A stretch of DNA of 8,207 bases, from assembly GCA_017881545.1 (NCBI GenBank), contig JADGQU010000089.1, positions 1-8,207 of the forward strand, given 5' to 3'. This DNA comes from Gemmatimonadaceae bacterium (GTDB lineage Bacteria; Gemmatimonadota; Gemmatimonadetes; Gemmatimonadales; Gemmatimonadaceae). The translations under genes were made by a program, and so were the position numbers. Position 1 is the stretch's first letter, and the number at the start of each line of letters is the position of its first letter. The notes under the pieces were generated by a model. The model did no database searches. It saw nothing but the letters and a program-made list of their open reading frames with translations, and was not told the DNA's origin. Shown here piece after piece: positions 6,415 through 8,207 of the stretch.

Positions 6415-7004
6415 ACCGCCGTTCTCCGGTCTGCTTTCGCTGCTCCACGACTGAGCTCGAGCAATCGTGGCGCCAGCTGGTCGAGCGGAAGCACCTCCGC
6501 CGTCGGCACCGCCTTGACGGCGGCGTCCGGCATGATCGGAATCTCTGCCGTTTTCGGGTCCTGGATGAGGGCGCGGCCACCACGCTTAACTATGTACGCG
6601 AGACCACTCGAGCCGTCCTCGTTCGCGCCGGTGAGAACGACTCCGATGGTCTCCGACCGATACGTATCGGCGGCCGACGAGAACATCACATCGATAGACG
6701 GCCGGCTGTACCTGACTGGCTCTTCGGTCGTGAGCGATAGGTATCCTTGTTCAACCAAGAGGTGATAATTCGCCGGAGCGACGTGCACGGATCCCGCGAG
6801 CAGCAGGTCCTTGTCCTCCACCTCACAGACGTGCAAAGGCGTCGCGTCCTGTAGCAGCTGCACCAGCAGCCGGTCAGAATCCTTGCTCCGATGCTGCACC
6901 ACCACGATCGGAATCGGGAAGTCCGCCGGAAGTCCACCGAGCAGCTTCATCATCGCGGACAGCCCTCCCCACGATGTCCCCATTGCGACGATCGAGTACG
7001 GCAT
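6411..7004 (-). CDS. cheB: Stand-alone CheB-type protein-glutamate methylesterase
   Basis: This 197-aa protein matches only the catalytic domain of CheB, which hydrolyses glutamate methyl esters (and deamidates Gln) on chemoreceptors in the cytoplasm. The catalytic triad is visible: S11 in GTSWGG (9-14), H38 in VVVQHR (34-39) and D130 in LTGANEDGSSG (124-134). HVAPANYHLL at 74-83 is a further conserved block. The N-terminal receiver domain of classical CheB is absent, so activity is not gated in the usual way by CheA. The start at 7004 is supported by AGGTGA-like bases 6-8 nt upstream and by the GTSWGG motif beginning at residue 9. The same frame is open further upstream, but that part only shadows cheR. 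The gene begins 2 nt after the cheR stop and its TGA overlaps the kinase ATG, so translational coupling is likely. The methylated target is not encoded in this window. Confidence 0.93.
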   Translation of the reverse strand: MPYSIVAMGTSWGGLSAMMKLLGGLPADFPIPIVVVQHRSKDSDRLLVQLLQDATPLHVCEVEDKDLLLAGSVHVAPANYHLLVEQGYLSLTTEEPVRYSRPSIDVMFSSAADTYRSETIGVVLTGANEDGSSGLAYIVKRGGRALIQDPKTAEIPIMPDAAVKAVPTAEVLPLDQLAPRLLELSRGAAKADRRTAV

Positions 7005-7006
7005 CG

Positions 7007-7885
7007 CTATCTCACCTTCCGGAAGATTTTTTCCGGGGGTGCAATCTGCTGATAGCACTCCTCGTGCGACATGAACCGGAGCGTCTCCTTGCTGCCCAGC
7101 ACCAGCACTCCGAACATCGCGAGGCTGTCGTAGAACAGGCTGTGGACCTTCGACTGGAGGGTCTTGTCGAAGTAGATGAGCACATTGCGACAGAGAACGA
7201 CGTTGAATTCGCTGAACGAGCGGTCCGTGACGAGGTTGTGCTGCGAGAACACCACGTTCTTCGTCAGCGAATGATCGAACAGTGCTCCCCCGTATTTCGC
7301 CGTGTAGTACTCGGAGAACGATCTCTTGCCGCCGGCCCGCATGTAGTTGTCGGTGTACTCCTGCATCCGGTCGAGCGGAAAAATTCCTGCTTTCGCTCTC
7401 TGGAGCACCACTTCGTTGATGTCCGTGGCGTAGATGCGCGAGCGGTCGTACAGTCCTTCTTCGCGCAGCAGCATCGCCATCGAGTAGACCTCTTCGCCCG
7501 TCGAGCAGCCGGCGTGCCAGATACGAATGAAGGGATAGGTGCGGAGCAACGGAACCACGTGCTCGCGGAACGTGACGTAAAAGCTCGGATCCCGGAACAT
7601 CGCCGTGACGTTGATGGAGAGATCGAGCAGCAGCTTCTCCATCATCGCCGGCTCGTGGAGCACGCGCTGCTGGAGGGCGCTCATGCTCGTCAGCCCTTCC
7701 TCGTCGATGCGCTTCCACAACCGGCGGCGAATCGACGCGTAGGCGTAAGCCCGAAAATCAAACCCGTAATGGCGGAAGATCCCCTCCAGCAGCAGCTCGA
7801 TCTCGATTCTTTCCAGATCGGGCTTGAGCGCCAGCGGGTCGGGCTCCGCGCCAGTCGCGGGGGCCTCGGTTATCGGTACAGCCAT
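7007..7885 (-). CDS. cheR: CheR-type protein-glutamate O-methyltransferase
   Basis: This 292-aa protein (from Met at 7885) uses S-adenosylmethionine to methylate glutamates on a partner protein, classically chemoreceptors. Residues about 25-90 form the helical N-terminal CheR domain. The SAM-binding methyltransferase domain follows, with NVTAMFRDPSFY at 92-103, IWHAGCSTGEE at 122-132 (motif I), YATDIN at 152-157 with D155 contacting SAM, and LCRNVLIYF at 231-239. All hallmark motifs are intact and the length is normal. No tetratricopeptide or receptor-pentapeptide feature is seen. The frame is also open to an ATG at 7960, but those 25 residues are basic, unlike the family, and would lie wholly within the upstream receiver. 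ATG 7885 gives a 16-nt overlap with that gene and no strong Shine-Dalgarno, which suggests re-initiation after its stop. It is followed immediately by cheB. Confidence 0.93.
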   Translation of the reverse strand: MAVPITEAPATGAEPDPLALKPDLERIEIELLLEGIFRHYGFDFRAYAYASIRRRLWKRIDEEGLTSMSALQQRVLHEPAMMEKLLLDLSINVTAMFRDPSFYVTFREHVVPLLRTYPFIRIWHAGCSTGEEVYSMAMLLREEGLYDRSRIYATDINEVVLQRAKAGIFPLDRMQEYTDNYMRAGGKRSFSEYYTAKYGGALFDHSLTKNVVFSQHNLVTDRSFSEFNVVLCRNVLIYFDKTLQSKVHSLFYDSLAMFGVLVLGSKETLRFMSHEECYQQIAPPEKIFRKVR

Positions 7886-8207
7886 ACTCGCAGCAGTGAC
7901 AACAGCTGATCGGTGTCGACGGGCTTGGTGATGTAGTCGGAAGCTCCCGCCGCGATGCACTTCTCGCGGTCACCCTTCATCGCCTTCGCCGTCAATGCGA
8001 TGATCGGAAGCGACTTGAACTGGTCCATCGCGCGGATCGCCCTCGTCGTCTCGTATCCATCCATCTCCGGCATCATGACGTCCATCAGCACCGCGTCAAC
8101 GTTCGCATCCTTCTTCAGCTGATCGATCGCCTGCTTCCCGTTTTCGGCGAATCGCACGACCATGCCGTGATCCTCGAGCATGCTCGTCAGCGAGAAGATG
8201 TTGCGGA
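7870..8207 (-). CDS. C-terminal receiver domain of a probable hybrid sensor histidine kinase, 5' end cut by window edge
   Basis: The frame is open through the right edge: codons before the ATG at 8181 read RNIFSLTSM, which is the first helix of a receiver domain, so 8181 is not the true start. The visible 111 residues contain the phospho-acceptor Asp in VLMDVMMPEMDG (codon 8082-8080), the switch Thr in IALTAKA, and the Lys in YITKPVD. The Mg-binding acidic pair lies beyond the edge. The text around AKAMKGDREKC, ASDYITKPVDTDQLLSLLRVWL strongly resembles the terminal receiver of large multi-domain hybrid kinases (often with repeated HAMP domains); a lone receiver cannot be excluded. It probably receives phosphate from its own kinase core and may exchange it with the REC-first kinase later in the operon (inference). 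Its last codons overlap the cheR start by 16 nt. Confidence 0.9.
   Translation of the reverse strand, partial: RNIFSLTSMLEDHGMVVRFAENGKQAIDQLKKDANVDAVLMDVMMPEMDGYETTRAIRAMDQFKSLPIIALTAKAMKGDREKCIAAGASDYITKPVDTDQLLSLLRVWLYR

Noticed and set aside
7005..7718. Upstream extension of the cheB frame to an ATG at 7718
   Set aside because: This part overlaps cheR out of frame and has no CheB-like sequence; the catalytic GTSWGG motif starts nine residues after ATG 7004, which also has a plausible ribosome-binding site.
6974..7909. 311-codon plus-strand frame opposite cheR
   Set aside because: Antisense to cheR, which has all family motifs; no supporting start signal or domain.
7886..7960. Longer cheR start at 7960
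   Set aside because: The extra 25 residues are basic, unlike CheR N-termini, and lie entirely inside the conserved end of the upstream receiver domain.
8179..8181. ATG at 8181 as the start of a separate response regulator
   Set aside because: The same frame continues upstream to the edge with receiver-like residues (RNIFSLTS), so the ATG is internal and the gene is cut by the window.

Overview
The window is a GC-rich bacterial chromosome segment with every credible gene on the minus strand, so transcription runs from the right edge (8207) to the left edge (1). The mix of genes is a multi-component signalling operon with stand-alone CheR and CheB, a small glycine-zipper lipoprotein with a Ser/Thr/Arg-rich linker, a single-chain 2-oxoglutarate dehydrogenase E1, and a secreted PIG-L deacetylase. 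It would fit Gemmatimonadota or a similar soil/sediment phylum, but no rRNA or other marker is present and this placement is inference only.

Signalling block (8207 to 5134). The right edge cuts a protein whose visible part is a C-terminal receiver domain of the type found at the end of large hybrid histidine kinases. It is followed by cheR (its start overlaps the receiver gene), cheB (2 nt after cheR) and a REC-coiled coil-HisKA-HATPase kinase (ATGA overlap with cheB). The tight packing indicates one operon. No chemoreceptor, CheA or CheW gene is visible, so what the methyltransferase/methylesterase pair modifies is open.

Lipoprotein unit (5133 to 4527). An 82-nt gap carries a good match to a sigma-54 -24/-12 promoter and a strong Shine-Dalgarno, followed by a 154-aa lipoprotein with a glycine-zipper C-terminus and then a strong intrinsic terminator. 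It looks like an independent single-gene transcription unit.

Repeat region (about 4525 to 4341). This AT-richer non-coding stretch holds five related copies of a roughly 30-38 nt unit built around CGGATCCCGTT and CAGTT, in two opposing orientations. It includes a perfect 25-bp inverted repeat.

Metabolic block (4265 to 1). A 152-aa degenerate receiver-like protein (the switch lysine is missing) lies 10 nt upstream of sucA (2-oxoglutarate dehydrogenase E1, 930 aa, apparently intact). A secreted PIG-L/LmbE-type deacetylase, cut by the left edge, follows 20 nt after sucA. Spacing suggests co-transcription. The E2 and E3 genes of the oxoglutarate dehydrogenase complex are not next to E1 here.

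The most unusual items are the pairing of a pseudo-receiver protein with sucA, the two-orientation repeat cluster, the candidate sigma-54 promoter, and the receptor-less CheR/CheB module between two kinase genes. None amounts on its own to proof of a new system.
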